From NCBI GenBank assembly GCA_021018815.1, contig JAITYX010000055.1:3285422-3349421 (forward strand): a DNA stretch of 64,000 nt, given 5' to 3'. The notes below the pieces were generated by a model. It searched no databases, had not been told where the DNA came from, and saw only the letters and a program-made list of their open reading frames with translations. Below are positions 23,909 through 38,900 of the stretch, piece by piece (the first letter of the stretch is position 1; each line of letters begins with the position of its first letter). Source of the DNA: Talinum fruticosum (taxonomy: Eukaryota > Streptophyta > Magnoliopsida > Caryophyllales > Talinaceae). The position numbers and the translations under genes were made by a program.

Positions 23909-26900
23909 TTAAGATGCTTTTCCAGCAGAACCGAACAGATGCATCTTCTCAGCTACAACAGCTATCATGGCTTCCTTTGCAGAAGCCATAACATCTACAA
24001 GATCTTTACCGGGATTGGCTATCGAATCCATGTATGCCTTCCGTACCTCAGTGTTGACGTTGAACTTTCTCACACCAAGATCTATGCAGCTCTGTGCATG
24101 CCAACAGTTGAATAATTGGTAACATGTTGAATAATTGGGAACATGTGATTATCAAGCACTCGTATACTCGAAACAATACTGGTGATTGTTTTTTTTTTTT
24201 TAAAAGCCCAACAAATCACATATATTTGAATAAAGCTGTGCACATGAGTCTAATTAATGACACAGACCAGAGAGTGAAATGTGGATCTACACAATTCCAT
24301 TTGTACCGCACATTCGTACTTGTAATTGTAGGTCAACTTGAGACCTTGAGTAGTACTCCACAATAAGCCACAACCAGCGTCACCACCAGGGATGCCTCTT
24401 GGATGCTCAGGTCAGGACATTAATTACTACTTATCCTACTAATCTAAGCTAGTTTTGATTGCTTGGCCCAAAAATGTATTGCTGGTTGTAAGATCAACTC
24501 AGCATGTTTTTTTTTTTAATCATCACCCCCCGGCAGTTTGCTTAAGAGTGTCAATGCAATAATGGAATGAAAAATGACTTAGCTAACAGATTTCAATGGT
24601 TCATATGAATTACATGTCAAACAAGTGACTAGATTCAAATATCATATGTATTGCAAAACACTGACCACTTAGCACATAACACAATGAAGTTGGAGAAGAT
24701 AACAGCTGATGAATGTTGATGATATATTATCTCGAGTATCAATTACCTTGACCAGTTCCTTGGGTAAACCAGAAGCCCCATGAAGGACTAGGATCACACC
24801 TTTCTCAGAGGCCAAAACATGGAGATCCTGCAAGATGCAAAACATTAAAAAAGACAAATCTGAATTCAGAAAAACATCCTTAACTCAGAATCATATGGTT
24901 GTAATGAAGGAAAAGCAAATTCTACTACAAGAAAAAGTAAGAAAGAATAATCCAGGAGAATTAAAACAAATTTTCTTCTTTAGGCTAAATATGCAGTTCA
25001 ACAGCCCTCCTGATGTCAACTACCAGTAAAAACATGTCGAAGCATTCAAAATCATCATGCACCGACTATCACAGAACATATCATTGTAGACACCATATTT
25101 ATAATTCAAAACATAGGCATCTCTTACGAATAATAACCTAAGTAAGATTATAGGATTGGAAAGATACAGTAGAAAAACTGTTCACATTTTCTACAATGCA
25201 AAATGAATGAGTTATCCATCAGTTCCCTCGCTAAGGATGGTGCTCAAAGTTCATAAGCTGGTGCAAATTTTTCATTCAGCCTTATGCCTTATGTTAGTCA
25301 TATTCTTCATTTCATCTTAAGTATCAGCTCCAAATACTCAATACTTCAACATGGAAATTCCTACTTCACCTGACATTTTCAGACTGGGTGTTCCAAAAAA
25401 AAAAAAGAAAAAGGAAATGCTAAGTACTCAGAAATTCAGTGAGTCCTGAACCTGGATACATGGCCACTAATGAACATTCGCATCAAGTTTCAGCAACTTT
25501 ACTTATGCCTACCAGTGGAACATTCTGTGAGTGCTAGCAAGCTCCAAGATGGCAAAACTCTGGTATGCGCTTGACAGATATGAATGACATACATGAGGTA
25601 AGTCATGTACAATTTTCTGGTCTTATATCTCTATTTGCAGTCACCTGCAACATCATTGATTCACCAAACAGTATTTTGGCCTAAAAGTGCAGTAAAAATC
25701 CCCTAAACGCCCCCTTTGTTTCCAGCAGGCACCCCTCTGTCCTAGATGTCTACACTAGAAGTGCACATGCCTCATGGTAGTCATTAATGTACCCAACTGA
25801 AACCCCATGGCTAATATATTCCGGACAAGCATGACTAATGTGTAATCCAAACAGGGCCCAAAATAACATAGAAATGTGAATTTCCCAAAAATATTGAGCC
25901 TAGTGACAGCAGAATAAAAATAGTTGGTTCAGAAGCTATTTCCAGTAATTACTGTCAGTAATAAGACAGTTTGTCCAACCCAGATTTCAAAGTTAAATAT
26001 ACCTTCAGCAAATCAAGCCTGAGATTTGCGCCAGATGCAGGATATTTTCCATGAACATTGCCTATGCAGACTGCCAGAGCATCAATGCCCGTCTTGTCAA
26101 TGAACTCTCGTGCCTGGAATAGACATAATGGTAACGAAGATGATATGACTGAATTCGCATAACAAAGGAGGATCAAGAAATGGAGATAGAAGGAAACTAA
26201 CTTGATTAATGTCCGTCAGTCGTGCGTCATACTCTTCCACAGTTAAGTCATCCTCCGTTCCTGACAATCTTCCTAATTCAGCCTCCACTAGCATGTTTTT
26301 GGGACGAGACAAACTGGATATATATTTTGTGTACATTACATTATCCTCAAAAGAAAGATGTGAACCATCCACCATTACTGAATCAAATCCCTGGCATTAT
26401 TAACCAAAGATTATTGGAGTTGAAAATAAACTACCCTTCAGCATAGTCAGAATGCTTGAGGCCATCAGTGACTAGTTGACTACAATCTGAAAAAATAATC
26501 AACATAAATGTTTGTGTGTAACCACATAAACTCACCATTTCCAGTGCTTCAAGTAATTCTTGTTTGGAAGTTCCATGGTCAAAGTGAACGGTAATTGGAA
26601 CCTGTTACACAGATAATATTGCATATACAAATACAAGAGTCAAACATCGCAAAAAGTCTCTTCTTTCTTTTTTTTTTTTTGGGGGGGAGAGATGGCACAT
26701 TAGATAATATTATTCTGCATAAAGCTCTTCACATAATATCTGCCTTTTGCCTTTCAAAGCACCAGTTGCATAGATCTCAGTTATTTCTTTCTTGGGACAT
26801 TAAGTTCCCCAAAAACTGTGGTAAGTAATAATGAAAGAATTCTTGAAGGTCAAGCACAAAAGTGGGCTTCCTGCCCTCATCTGCTTCCAACAAAATCTGC

Positions 26901-29900
26901 TACTACATGCTCCTGGTAGGCATGCTTTGCTCTTTAACTTCTGCCGACCAGGTTACTCATTCAAGTTGTACATCAAATTTATAACATCATAGTGGAAAAC
27001 AGTGAAAACGGGGGATGAAGAAATGAAGAGGCATATATATTCATTGGCAGATATCTGATTCAGTTGTCAGTATAACAAGAGTTATTCATGGTTGCCCAAC
27101 CCCTCTTTGTCCACAAACTTCCAAGATCCAAAACTTAACTACTCGATGAGAGCCACTACCAAAGACTCTGTGTGCTAGAAGACGCTCGACTTAGGTGATT
27201 GGAAAACTTCTGATTACTTGATCTCATTCCCAGAGCTTATGCATCAATTCCAGTTCTACGAGCATAGATATCTTTCCTAAAAAGGCGCTATAAATGAAAT
27301 CTGTCTGAAATAGGCAGGTTACTCTCTTCTTTAGTTTTGTTTCAACAAAAGGTAGTTCCTTACAGCAATTGACAAGCTCCCAACAAACCATAATACATCC
27401 AATCCTTACTTTTTCCTGGTTTGATGCCACCCATTTTGTTTTATATTTCTTCATCCTTATCAAATCTCTGTCTTCTTTTTTAATTTGTTTTTCTTTCAAT
27501 AAGGAAGAACAGTTATGGTGTGTCCATGCATCCTATTTTAGACGAGGAATGCTTCCCGATTTACTACAGCACAATGCAGCAATTAGCATCCACCTATAAT
27601 GGGTATGGACCAAATGCCCATGTGACAAAGGAGAAGTCCATACACAAAGAATAAGTATTGCAGATATTTGCTGCTCTGTTTGTGTGGTTGCATACATGGT
27701 ATTCATTCTGTACACTACGAGAAGGGCTACTTACACTGGCTTGTTCTGCAGCAGAGATACAGCAAGCAACCAAAGGAATACCTCCGTGCTTTAAGGCCGC
27801 TGGATGAATCTGTTAGACAGAATGGATTATCAAACTAGCAAATGCAGGGAAATTAACTCAACGGAGAAGTTTGATTTTTAAGTATCAAGTAAGAAGTTTG
27901 AGATATGGGCATTTGTCAATTTAACCACCATTTTGAGTAGGACAAATTCAGGTAATTGGGTCAGACAATTTTTCCAAAGCTAACCAAATCCATGTGATCA
28001 AGGTAGTTTATAATTAAGTTTTACCATGACACTCCATAGTTCATACACTACTAGTATTGCACGTAAATTAACACTTGGATAAATGAACACCATGTACCAA
28101 CTTTCAAGCCTCCTCATTATTACGAGATTGATTTCTTTATGCTCCCTTCTCATATAATATTGATTTTTTTTAATGCTTAATTCTCATATAATAAAAAAAC
28201 ACCTAAGCAGATAATTGATATTACAAAATTATGTAAAAAAAGAAAAATATTCAAAAACTATGGACAGTTCAAGGAACCCAAAAGCAGAATGTGTTCGACT
28301 TTTGAATCTGATTAAGGTTAGCTGTAAATTTTACGCCAAATTTATCCAGCTAGGTAATTTCTATAAATCAAGATAGCTGCCTCTGGGAGTTTAAACCAGC
28401 AAAATTGGTAAGGTACTTGAGAATTATCACGAAAGGCCTCGATCCTGCTTGCATAAACTACAAAACAGCTGTCCATGAGTTGGAGATGCTCTTATATCAC
28501 CACTTCTCAGTTCTAACCTGTAAAATGGCAGGACTACATTCTTTTTCAGCAGCAGTGACAACTGCTTCAACCCCTTCCAAATTATAGATATTGAAGGCTC
28601 CTACAGCATAACCTCCCTTTTCTGCATTCTTCATTGCAGAAAAGATTTAGTTAGAATGCAAGAAACTCTGAAAAAGGTGAATTAGACTGGTCAACAGTTT
28701 ACAAGTTCTCACAAGAAGAATTTCTTTGGTGGATGAAAGTCTAGCAGGACGAGCCCAGCACTTTACCACTTCAGCAAGAGCTTTATGGTCACCAACATTG
28801 CCTAGAAACATGGAAATTTTCAGTCAGCATTAGAGTTTGGCAATGAACACATATTCTTCAGTTTACAAACACAAACCATTCTGATGATGACAGACAGCAT
28901 TCAAACAAACTGGTGTAGGCTATAATGTGACAGATGTTCCACTAGTATTGTACAGAACAAGCATGCAAGAGATACAGAACCTGGAAATACTATATACGGA
29001 ACTCCTGGGTGTCTGCTTTCATCTCCAAGTTGCCATAAAGGAACACCAGCCAGGGCTTGCCCAACTATTTTAGCATGCTTGGCTTCAAGAGCTTTAGTAG
29101 CAATATCAGATGAAGTGATGCCACCCTGAAAAGAATCATGGAATGAAAACCATAATAGTTGGGAGCAATGCACATATCTTAGTTTAAGTGGGAATTAGAG
29201 AGGACAAATACTAAGCTCACTTGATTACAGTAAAGAATTCTTCAAGTAGATGTGATCAACCTTGTCATGCAAACAAATTTGAAATTGTATTTTGACCACC
29301 ATGTTTGGCTGTATAAGGGCATTGTAATCAAAATTCCCTTTTATGATTAACATGAAGTATCTACACATGCTTCTACAGGGCCTGTGGTACCAGAGCATGG
29401 CCCGTTTCTTGAAGAACAGTTTGCACCATAGGTTGTTCGTGTCCACAAACACCTACAACTAGGCGGTTTCTGCATTTGCCGTCAGCGCGTTATCTTTTAT
29501 TCTAGGTTATTTTTAACCTAATTTGTGATTACCAGCCACCAAGTGTTACTTTAGGGTTTTCTATATATACTAGGTTGTTTAACCCACTTATGTGTGGCGC
29601 GTGGTTATCTTATGTGCCTTTAGGCACCGCCCCTTTGTGGGTGTTCCTTCTATTCTACATTTCTTCTTTGACAGAATTCAATTCATGAGAGTTTTACATG
29701 AGAGATTGTACACTCCTTGTGATTGATCTCGTTGGGGATCGAGCCCCTAAAGGTCGTTTTGTACCCTCTATTATAGTGGATTAAATTGTTATCGCCCGTG
29801 GTTTTCCCAATTTGGGTTTTCCACGTAAAATTTATGTGTCCATCACCTTATCCCTAACAGGGCATCTTGGTACCTTAGCGAAGGTTGGATTTGGGCAATT

Positions 29901-32900
29901 CCCCTTCAGAATAGAGGAGAGAGAATTTCCCTGGTGAAGAGGAGAGAGAAAGAATGAACAACAAAGAGCAGGAAATGTGAAGTTTCATGAAGAAAATATC
30001 AACTTTTTTGAGTTTTGGTCTCCAATGTGAAGTTAAATGGAGATGAGTTTTGTTTGAATAAGAAGAGAGGAGGAGGAAAAACAACGAGGAAGAAGAAAAT
30101 GACGACAAATCAAATGGAGGAGAGAAAATGAAAAAGATAAGGGTATTTCCGTCTTTTCATAATCATTCATCGCAAAATTAAAAAAAATCACCAGAAAAAC
30201 CTTGTAAATAGTTTCATAATAATACAATCTAAAAATGTTGTCCCATTTAAACAGTTTCCACAAAATGTGGGGTACCTCCCAACAATTTTTTAATTTTTAT
30301 AACTTTTGATATTTGTATATTACAGCAAAAAAAATTTACAAAGTATCTTTTGCTTCTCTTGTTAAGGACAGTAAATGTCTGCTGAATGAAGGGTCCAAAT
30401 AGAATTCAGGTATGTGTCTATTGCAGAGGCAAGGCCATACATCTGACCTGCCCCTAGGTCAGACTTCAACTAAAGGTTTGATTCCGTTAGGGTTTACAAC
30501 AAGCTTTATGCCTTCATTTTAGGCATGTGAACAATCAATAGTGCATTTGAACAGTAACAAGAATCGGAAAACCATTACAGGCTCACACCAATGACAATAC
30601 CTTTGCAAGAATATAGCGAGGCCTGGTCGTTATACGTCTCACAATTTCCACCAATGCAGAGCTGACTCTGGAATTGATCTCCAAACTCTCTACAGGGGCT
30701 GTCAAACATAAAGAAGAAAGATTAAAAGGAGAAGATCCACATTCTCACAAGACTAAACAAGGAAACAAACACTCCACTGATAAAAGCATGAGTCCTAGAA
30801 AATAGGAACTGTAAAGGTACAACCAAGGCAGGAGTGGCATAGGCCCAAAGCCATCACCAATTAGCACCCTGAAAGGAACAGCATGACTTCTGAAAATCTA
30901 CAACTACACTTCAACGACACACTTAATGTTGATGCTAAACAACACACAGCTTCACAAAACCTTGGTTACCATCAAAAACTTGAATCACACATCTAAACAA
31001 ACAGGGTCTCCAGATCTTGAGAACTACAATTAAACGTTTACTCCGCATATTCCTAGATAAAACAATTTTAAGAAACATAGATTTGACTCTGCACTGCTGG
31101 AACATGAAAAGGAAATGTACAGAGATGAAGATTTGTTTGACTTTCTCCTTGCACAACATTGTTGGCATCCAACAATCGTACTATCTCATGCTGATACCAT
31201 AATGTGTCTGAAAAATTGTACAAGATGAAACCAATTAATACAAAGCCATTATCAGAAGTGGGAATACTGTGTCAAGAGAAGGCGATGGATGGCAGTGTTA
31301 ACTATGGGTTTGTTGCTTTAGGAAAGATTGACTCGACAAGAACAAGAGAACATACCTAGCAATATAGCTCATCCTGTCAAGAACTCAGGGCAAATTTTTA
31401 ACTATGAGAAAACAGAGTGCCTAAGTGGTATTAGGTCGCATAAGCTGTGGATAATCGAGACGGAGATAAAGAGTCTCAACTAAAAGTATTTCAGTGATGG
31501 ACAAATATGTCCAAACAAAAGGTGATTAAGAAAGAGTTTGTTGCGTGCTCAAATATAGATACAAGCAAACAGTAACATTTGAATAAGTGGAGATTGGACA
31601 TAGAAGCAACAAATGAAACTTATCTGTCAAGTCCGAGGAAATAGAGCATGTATACAAAGTACAAAAATGTAAAAAGATAACTAACTTGAGAAAGAACCCT
31701 ATAGAAAACATGATTGGAGGTTTTCGCTTGGGAAATAAGGACCATAAGATAGACAACGCAGGATAACTAACTTTTTCCAGATATGAGCTCTCGGCTGGTG
31801 ATTATGACTGTGTCTGCATGAGCCCTGAGGAAAATATCAGCCATTTCTGCAGCTTGGTTGATTTGTTGCTCTCTCTCCTCTGCTGACTTCATGGCCACTT
31901 TGTCAACTGAAACCTGTTGTAAGGAATAAGGCAAATCAGTCTCTCAAGCCACAGCAGAACATGCAAATGAATATAAAAGCAGAATAGGCAAATCAATCTT
32001 TTTGGAAAACTACTTTTTGTCCTTCCTTGGGCGTGGGAAGAGAGGACAATAAATCCAAGTTTTGATGCAGAAATAAATCATGTTGATCACCTCAATCCAG
32101 CGCAAGGCATGGCCAAACTGAGCTTTCAGCTCTTCAACCTGTAAATTTTACAGACAAATGGGATTCCATTAACCATACTGACCTCACAGAGCAGTTCTTT
32201 CAAAGAAAAAAATAACATGTTCCAGAATCCTATCTCACCTGTTTTGTAGTTTTTGGCACATATGATCCTACAACGACAAGACCACCATTCCTTTCCTTGT
32301 GCACTCCCAAATCCTTTGGGGAACAGGGAGGTCTTGATATTATCCCAATCCTTGCAGAAACAAAACTTGCAGCAGTGCGGCACAGAAAACGTTTTCCTTG
32401 AGCTCTGCCTGTAAAACAAACAGAAGGAAGTTAAGATCCTTAAAAGATAACACAAATTCTACAAAATAATCACTCAAAGTGTGCTGAAGAAACTGAAATA
32501 GTATTACCAAAATCATCCCAGCAGCGAACACAGCCATGTCTTTTTCACTAGCTGCATTAACAATGCACGTTGACCCCTGTTTAAACAAGTGGAACATATT
32601 TTATATGCACAAATACAAGCTAAAAGAGCAGGTGTAAGAGAATGGGGAACAACAGCCAAACGACAAAACATCTAAAGAAAATTTGTGCAAAAAGAAAATA
32701 ACCTTCATAAGCCACAGTATCTTATTCCTAGCTACAGTTGTATAAATATGAGAAAGCTTCTTTTGGTGTTTGAAAAAAAAAAAAGAATAATTAGAGGGAT
32801 GAAAATGATAGCATTGGTAGAGAATAATACAAGCTTTTGGGTTGAGATCACTTTCTTTTTTTTCCCCTCAGCTTTAGATGTATATATATAATGGACTCGC

Positions 32901-35900
32901 AAATTTTTCCTTTTTCTATTTTTGAAACCCGCTTTTAACTTAAATTTAGAACTAGTCCAATTTGACCGATCTGGGGAAAACCAAGTACTCACCTAAATAT
33001 TTCTGTCAAAATTTTGGACATTGTCCTATTTGAATTTTACCTAAACCAAAATTGTTCACCCCTTGTTGGTATCCTTACTCTTTAATTAATACCACCTTTG
33101 AAGAAGGCTCTTGGCTTTGGAACTTCAGTAACTCATTTATGTGATTTGGAATTTACTTTCTAGGTGTCATTCAGAGTGCAATAACCTCTTTACACAACAT
33201 AAAACCAAATCATCTCAGGAGTTACAGAAATTCATGTGCATATGCAAAAAGATGAATAAGCACAGCAGCTGGCGGAAAAGAGTGTGGAGGCAGTAGCACG
33301 CAACCTACCTTCTCCAGACTGCACAAATGCTCACAAACAGCGTTAGGACCACCCTTGCGCAAGAGTTCGACAGAGACAGAAGCAACACTGCTAGCTGCTA
33401 TGCGCCCTAGTGTTTTCTCCTCGACCCACTAAAGTTCATATATGAATTAAGTTAAATGCCAAAATGTTATGTGTACATCAAGTCAATGATCAATACTATT
33501 CGTAAAAGGACGAAGCCAAAACCTCTTTGAGATTTGATGATTTATAGCCAAAAGCAGAATCTTTAGCAAACTCTGTGTCTCCAGCAGGAACAAGCCTAAA
33601 TCACAAATTTTGGTATAAATTTTCCACCAAACATTTATCAGCATGAAATGAGAGGAAAGCATATTTATTACCGATCAGACTCGGCAACATAGTGTACGTC
33701 GCCTATGGTGAAGCGACCACCTTGAAGAAAGAATGGGCAAACTATACATGCATCGATGACCCCAATGACTGAAACAACAGCATCGGCTTCCTGACAAATC
33801 AGAATATATGATATTAATAAAGTGGGGAAAATAAAATCCAACTAAGTCAGGTATTCATGTGTCTTGCCTCCGGGAAGTGGCCCCTTAGAGTTGAGTCACC
33901 TCTCAACACAACTGTAAATTCCATATTATCAGCTAATTTAGCTGCCGTCTGTAGATTAAGGCAGATATCAGCCACTAGAGCACTAGCCTGCAGAAAAACA
34001 AATTGTTTATTTAATGGACAACAGTTCAATGAAGATCAGTACTGTATTAGAACTTTAAAAATACAAATTTCCATTCTAGTAAAAAATCGACTCATGATTG
34101 TAACAAAATACCTTGTCAGAACTAAGAGCCCTTGAGTTGGTCAATATGAAGAAGCATTTTGGCTTTTTTGGAATTGCTCGATAAGAGAATCGACACTCCT
34201 GGAAAGATTGAAACAATGGCAGGTCAAACTCTGTCATGTTTAACTATATAAAGAACGAGGTTCACTACATGTAGACAGTTCGTCGCAACCAACAACATCA
34301 GCACATAAAAAGTTCCAGTTTACAGGCAGCTGAACAAAGCCAAGGACAATTGTTTCAGTGTCCCATTATAGCAGAGAAAGCACAATTTCTCATTAAACTC
34401 TCTTCTACAGTTTTGCTATGACTAGTATAAATCAACAGGGCCTTTCAAATCCTGGGTTCATGGAAAATAGGGCGAGCAAAACTGAGCACTCAGTTGGCAG
34501 CTGAGACTTGGTGCAACCGTGTTTTGTCTCTGGGTACACGGTTGAGCATGTCAAAGTCCCAACCACTAATTTCTCTATTATACCCTCCCCTTGAAAGAAA
34601 TTCTGTTTTTCATCCTTAAATAATATCTCATATCCTTGGATCATTAAAACAAACCAAAAGAACGAGCCAATTATCAAAATGCTTCCAATAATTTGCTATT
34701 GTCTTATGAAGACTCGGGTTATCTCTCTTAATAGTTTTGAATTCAAGTCATTCCCACATTTTGGAAACATTATATTTAAGTTTTCATCTCTGTCCGACCC
34801 ACTCAAAAGCTCTGCCTGAGTGAACACTTAGTTTTGGGTTTCTGACCCACTCATATACGACTCGGATAGAAATCTCGCCTAAATAATTTCTTGAGTTCAA
34901 CCTGTTATTTCAACTTGCTCATTTCAAAATTCAAATCAGAGTTACTACGTTAGACTTCAAAAATTATTTTATGGAAAATGATGAATTGTGTCTATATATT
35001 TCTCCAACTGTTTTATCATCAAAAGATAGACAGAAATGGAATTGAAACTTATTGAATATTAGACTTAAAAATTCCATTTGATTAGATTAAGGATATTCAA
35101 GTGTTTAATTATTTGAATTAATTTATATCCTTGACTAAGTATTTGTATACTTTAAGTACCATTTTGATTTGCAGGTTGATAAAAGTTGATTAAACAAGAG
35201 GTTGATAAAAGTTGATTAAACAAGTGGCTTCTTAGCGTTAAACACCAGTAAACAAAAAAACCTTATTTTCAGGAAAGCTCGGATACCCGTGTCAAGGTTG
35301 TTTGTTACCATTTCGGTAAACTTCAACTTTGAGTCCAACGGCTGTTTCCACCCTAGTTTTCACTCATAACAAGTGGGTTGGATTACGTTTTTGAGCTAAG
35401 GACCGATGCACAACGTCTATCTCCACAACGATTCTTTTCCGAGTGATTGGGACTATCCGTTACAAAAGCTAGTGATTTTCTTCGATCAACACTAAGAGAC
35501 AAAGGCTATCTAATTATAAATAAAAGCTACTTCACAATACTTAGAAGATTTTTGTTGGAATACAACTCTCCACTCATATACTCAATCTTTCTAACTTTCA
35601 ACTCCTATACTTAGTTTTTCTCAACTTCGAGTTGAAACAAGAAATCTTGTATTCGATTACATTCTTACTTAATCAATTCTTCCGTAATTTTCCTTGACTA
35701 TAAGGGGTAACTCAGCTCACTTGTACCTAGCAGTAAAGGGTATCTCGGTTAGGAAGTACCTTGGAAAAACTTGTATAGAATTGTCTAAGGGAACAATTTA
35801 GAGAGTCTTCTCGGACCGACGCTAGCCATGGCCCTACCAGGTTCCGGGTGAATTCAATAATAGACGCTTTTTTAAAGCATTTGTGAATTCAAAATAGTAG

Positions 35901-38900
35901 ATTTGACTTGGTATCCGAACCGATACCGACCGTGGTTTTCTCGCCAAAGGGTTTCCACGCAAAATATCTTGTTCTTATCTTTTCGAGGATTATAGCTCAT
36001 CTTTTCTGAGTTCTGACTTGTGCATTAAGTTTCAATATTTTCGCAAAATTTTCTTCACACCCTATTCACCTTCCCTCTAGGGTGATTCGGACCTTCCGAG
36101 CTCAAACCTTCATCTTATGTTTTCCTTCTTTTTTTTTTTTAAAAGTATTGTCTTATGTTTTCTTCCCTCTACAAATGGTAATTAGTATCAAGTACTGGAT
36201 CCGGTTCCACATCCAAGTTTCTACGTACCAAAATTGAAACTCGTCGTATATGGTCCTTTTTTGGACCCCGAGCGGACCTAGTTCAACTAGTTGGGCTCCC
36301 CACCCATTGGATCCCTGATGGTTCCAGCTCTGGTAATGGATACCATGTATTATGCTCTCCCGTCACCCCTAATTAAAGCTGCCTCTCAGCAAGTGAATTG
36401 TTCTGTAGTCAAATCCTCTCACACTCCTTGGCATAGAATAGAGCCCGGGTATTGATCTGATTTTTGTGTGGTTAAACCTATATACATTGTCTATTTGTAG
36501 CATAAAACTCAAGTACAAAAATCAACCTAGTGTATAATGTGCTGAAACAAACATATCACAATGAAGAACATCAAATACCTACAATGCTTACCATTCTGTT
36601 AGAACTTCAATATCATGTACAGTCTGTGTCCCAGTTGGATCATCATCAAGAACAACCAAAGGCTTTTTGTTGCTCTCGTTTAGCTTGACAATGTCATTGG
36701 TGAGATCCACAGGCCACTCAGGGGGAAGAGATTTCATGACATCTTCTTTCTTAAGGACAGGAAGCTTTCCTTCAACTTTGGCACCGCTTAGAGACTCATA
36801 AAACTGATAATACAAGCACCAAAACCTCAAGGTCAACAGATTTTAATAATGTCACTGCAGTTGATAATCCTGAACTCACTGATAAGTCACAACACTGAAA
36901 CATAAACGCCAAAAGCACACTGCAAATAGAATTGAATAATAACATATTCGACTCACATCACATTCAAAAAATCATCCTAAATGTGAGAACTTACGATTTG
37001 AAATAAAACAAATATTCGCTTCAAATTACAATAGAATAATTACATCAAGGAAGATCTTGAAACATATATTTGTACCTTTACAACTGCAGCGTCATCCAAG
37101 CCACCCCAGCCAGCAGCAGAACCTACCCAGAAAAACACGAGGTATTGGTTGCAGTCTTTCAAATAAACTAGAAGTTTAGAAATGCTGCAGGACCAGAACC
37201 AATTGTATGCAAAAGACAAGTTTCTTCCAGCACATGAAAGGCAGTAGTATACTAAGCAATTTTTAAGTCTTTTCCAGAAGTACTATGTGCCACGGGCCGT
37301 TCCGGAACATTCCGGAATTCTCTAGATTTCTCTTTACTGTTCCATAATGTTCTATATTTGTATGGAAGCTTAGATATTGGTGTAGAGGATTCTAGAGAAT
37401 AAATCTAGACCGTGGGATTAAATAGATCTCCATCATCCATTAAGGAGGTTGGCAAATATAAATACCCCAAAGGGCTCATTTGTAATCATCACCCAAGAGA
37501 TTCAAGAGAGGATCATCCAAGAGAGTAACCATCCATCCAAGTATTCAAGTAATACAAAGCATTCTCTCAAACTCTCTCCCTCTCTAAGTGTTGTCTTACT
37601 TACTTAGCTTCTCCAAGCTTAAGTCAAGCATCCTTAAGGCTTACTAGCAAGCTCAAGAAGAGTTTTGAGTATAGTTTGCTAGCGCCGTACGGGAATTAAG
37701 TTTAAGTGAATTATCGTCCCGTGACAGCTTGGTATCGAGCCTAAGTTTGGGAGAATCATGTCGAACGTCACCAAAGGAAGCCAACAAGAAGTTGCTAAGA
37801 AGGTCCAAGAGAGGTCAAGGGAAGTGTTTGCCGCTCTTGAGGAAGGGCTTGCCTGGTTGCAGGCCGTCGTGTCCGACTTAAGGGAGCTAGTCGAGACCAT
37901 GGACAATTGCGTAGAGCTAGAGTTCGAGGTGGAGGACTCGAGAGAGGCTTAAATGCGGTAACAACGGACTTCACCGCGGAGGTGGAATCCCTTAAAGCCA
38001 CGGTTGCGGAGAAGGAGGGTGAACTCGAAGCATGTGAGGCTGCTCTCGAGGATAACAATAGGCAGTCTAGGAACTTAAAGCACAAGTTAAATTATGCATC
38101 GCCGCGATGGCCAACGATGGGTCGGGAACTTAAAGCACAAGTTAAATTATGCATCGCCGCGATGGCCAACGACTACTCCAAAGGGAATGCACCCAAGCTT
38201 CCTAACTTCAATAGAGCTAGGAGTGCAAGGGAGATCGGCAACTTCATAGGAGGATTCGAGGGTTACTTTGGAGCGATGGGCATCAAGGAGGACACTCAAA
38301 AGGTAAGCGACACTTCCCTATTTCTCAAATACATCGCTCTCGTGTGGAAAAATGATGATGACAAAGGTGGGGTAGAACGGGAGAAGACCCCAATAAAGAC
38401 AAGCCTTACGCTCACAAGGGAAAAGGGAAGATATATTTCTTTATGTGCGGTGGACCTCATCGAGTCTTTGAGTGTCTAAAGCAGAGCGGACTGTTAGTTC
38501 TTTTCATGAGATACGATAGGCAAGAGGCGGAAAAGAAGCTTGGTTCCATAACCCTTCTCAACACGAGTCAGGCATGCATTTGAGGACAAGAAGGTGGCAA
38601 CGCCTTCGCCGGGTTAGGTGGGGGAGATTGTCACAGGCCGGGCTGCTCTGGAACATTCTAGAATTCACTAGATTTTTCTTTACTGTTCCATAATGTTCCA
38701 TGATGTTCTATATTTGTATGCAAGCTTAGATATTGGTGTAGAAGATTCTAGAGAATAAATCTAGACCATAGGATTAAATAAATCTCCACTGTCCATTAAG
38801 GAGGTGGGCAAGTATAAATACCCCAAGGGGATCATTTGTAATCATCACCCAAGAGAAGATCATCCAAGAGAGTAACCATCCATCCATAGTTCAAGTTAGC

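Noticed and set aside
34112..34198. Programmed frameshifting as the reason for the frame change in the fusion gene
   Set aside because: The same kind of one-base loss occurs in three unrelated genes here, and no slippery heptamer with a downstream structure is evident. A systematic sequence error or ordinary mutation is simpler.
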